A DNA stretch of 64,000 nt from an uncultured Dysosmobacter sp. (lineage in GTDB: Bacteria; Bacillota; Clostridia; Oscillospirales; Oscillospiraceae): assembly GCA_934563745.1 (NCBI GenBank), contig CAKTHE010000008.1, forward strand, positions 1 through 64,000, read 5' to 3'. This document shows positions 63,209 through 64,000 of this stretch, in pieces (position 1 is the stretch's first letter; each line of letters opens with the position of its first letter). A program made the position numbers and the translations under genes. Under the pieces are notes generated by a model. That model was not told the origin of the DNA, ran no database searches, and saw only the letters and a program-made list of their open reading frames with translations.

Positions 63209-64000
63209 TCAGCCGTTCCGGGCAGCCAGCTGATAGTTGGCGACGCCGATATCCACGGCGACCGCATCCACAACGCCGGACTCCAGGTTCATGAATGCCG
63301 TGTTGTAATCGGGCGTCTGCTCCAGGGAGGCAAAGCTGGCAGCCAGCTTCAGGTTTGCATCGTTGCTGCCGTCGCCGGGATCGTCGGTCAGAGCCGTCAG
63401 GGCAGAGGAGCCGGACTGGGTGATCACGTTCTTGCCGGCCAGATCCTCCAGGGAGGCAATGCCGGAATCCGCGGTGACCACGATCATGATGGAGTTATCA
63501 ACGTAGGGCCCGACCCAGGTATATGCATCTTCCCGGCCGGTCATGGTCATGCCGTTCCAGATCACATCAATGTTGCCGGAATCCAGCTCCATATCCTTGG
63601 AGTCCCAATCGATGGGCTGCAGGTTCAGCGTCCAGCCCAGGCGGCTGCACACCTCGGTAGCCAGGTCGATATCATAGCCGACATAGTCGCCGTTGTCATC
63701 CTTGTAGCCGTAGGGGGGATATTCCGCGTCAAAGCCAAGGGTCAAAGAGCTGCGTCCGGTATCCTCCGGAATCTCCTCCGTGCCCTCCGGCGTGGAGACG
63801 GCGGCGCTGTCATAGCAACTCATATCCGCAAGACCCCATTTTTCCGTGATCTGTGCGAAGGTGCCATCCTGATACATCTCATCCAAAACACCCTTGATCG
63901 TGCTGGCCAGAGCCGTGTTGCCCTTTTTGAAGGCGATGCCATACTGCTCGGTGGAAACCGGAGTGTCCAGCATGACGAACTTCACGCCATCGGACCCGGC
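63209..64000 (-). CDS. Amino acid ABC transporter substrate-binding protein (N-terminus beyond window)
   Basis: The visible 263 residues start inside a first SBP_bac_3 domain (its C-terminal piece, STEQYGIAFKKGN to ITEKWGL). A Ser/Thr/Glu-rich linker of about 27 residues leads into a second SBP domain beginning LTLGFDAEYPPYGYKDDNG (FDAEYPPYGY being the ligand-site motif). GMTMTGREDAY and DAVAVDIGVANYQL follow. The frame then stops at AARNG, where a normal domain would need about 55 more residues to return to the first lobe. So the last domain looks shortened, or the first and second parts work as one. The linked permease and ATPase point to polar amino-acid uptake. Confidence 0.85.
   Translation of the reverse strand, partial: AGSDGVKFVMLDTPVSTEQYGIAFKKGNTALASTIKGVLDEMYQDGTFAQITEKWGLADMSCYDSAAVSTPEGTEEIPEDTGRSSLTLGFDAEYPPYGYKDDNGDYVGYDIDLATEVCSRLGWTLNLQPIDWDSKDMELDSGNIDVIWNGMTMTGREDAYTWVGPYVDNSIMIVVTADSGIASLEDLAGKNVITQSGSSALTALTDDPGDGSNDANLKLAASFASLEQTPDYNTAFMNLESGVVDAVAVDIGVANYQLAARNG

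Overview
The window is a GC-rich chromosomal segment of a spore-forming, anaerobic Firmicute of the class Clostridia, most likely an Oscillospiraceae-type gut butyrate producer. That placement is inferred from gene content and order. The spore genes are sigG, spoVM, a SipL homologue, a GerW/YtfJ protein and YmxH. A butyryl-CoA:acetate CoA-transferase type enzyme is present, as are an ispH-rpsA fusion, a T-box ahead of alaS, CdaA/CdaR and remA. I see no rRNA, tRNA, CRISPR array, insertion sequence or prophage. Almost all of it is conserved core genome, densely packed, with many 1-30 bp gene overlaps.

Layout. 1-2.3 kb: a leftward BlaI repressor and a BlaR1-like M56 sensor protease (cut by the window edge). 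2.4-7.4 kb: pcrA helicase, then a leftward 3-methyladenine glycosylase/HAD pair, then an EamA exporter. 7.4-13 kb: TagA-type glycosyltransferase, thymidylate kinase, a hidden 48-residue Cys/Gly/Asn-rich small protein on the minus strand, mltG, a U32 (TrhP-like) protein and a COG2509 flavoprotein. 13.1-16.8 kb: T-box leader, alaS, a DUF4250 microprotein and a HIT protein. 16.9-21.5 kb: XRE regulator, comEC, holA, rnmV and a small conserved protein. 21.6-25.1 kb: glnS, a leftward sigG (with a near-perfect sigma-F promoter) followed by a thioesterase, and ymxH. 25.2-27.1 kb: rpsB-tsf. 27.2-32.4 kb: M50 protease, scpA-scpB, DUF2953, gerW, D,D-carboxypeptidase, rluB. 32.5-37.9 kb: RpiR regulator, flavoprotein, cmk, plsC, ispH-rpsA. 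38-46.9 kb: CoA-transferase, carD-ispD-ispF, a DUF3343/cysteine-desulfurase pair, cdaA-cdaR, an RseC-like protein, DUF5685 and a J-domain protein. 46.9-60 kb: the classic Firmicute run yicC-remA-gmk-rpoZ-priA-def-fmt-(zinc protease)-rsmB-rlmN-prpC-prkC-rsgA-(small membrane protein)-spoVM. 60-61.6 kb: sipL. 61.6-64 kb: a leftward amino-acid ABC transporter (substrate-binding gene cut by the edge).

How the parts fit. Three groups dominate: translation and its quality control (alaS, glnS, rpsB, tsf, S1, def, fmt, rsmB, rlmN, rsgA, TrhP-like); envelope growth and signalling (mltG, carboxypeptidase, prkC/prpC, cdaA/cdaR, the BlaR1-like pair); and sporulation. SpoVM, a 24-residue amphipathic peptide, and SipL, a DUF3794/LysM protein, lie next to each other. 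Both are known to act with SpoIVA in building the spore-coat base, and the sequence between them carries a sigma-E-like promoter. Isoprenoid supply by the MEP route is represented by ispD, ispF and ispH.

Most unusual points: an internal promoter plus Shine-Dalgarno/ATG inside the ispH-rpsA fusion, which could make free ribosomal protein S1; two short genes easily missed by size cut-offs (48-aa Cys-rich protein, 24-aa SpoVM) plus a 51-aa membrane protein; the substrate-binding protein that stops before its last lobe segment after a first domain; a probable CTG start for scpA; and a duplicated extracellular repeat in the BlaR1-like sensor.
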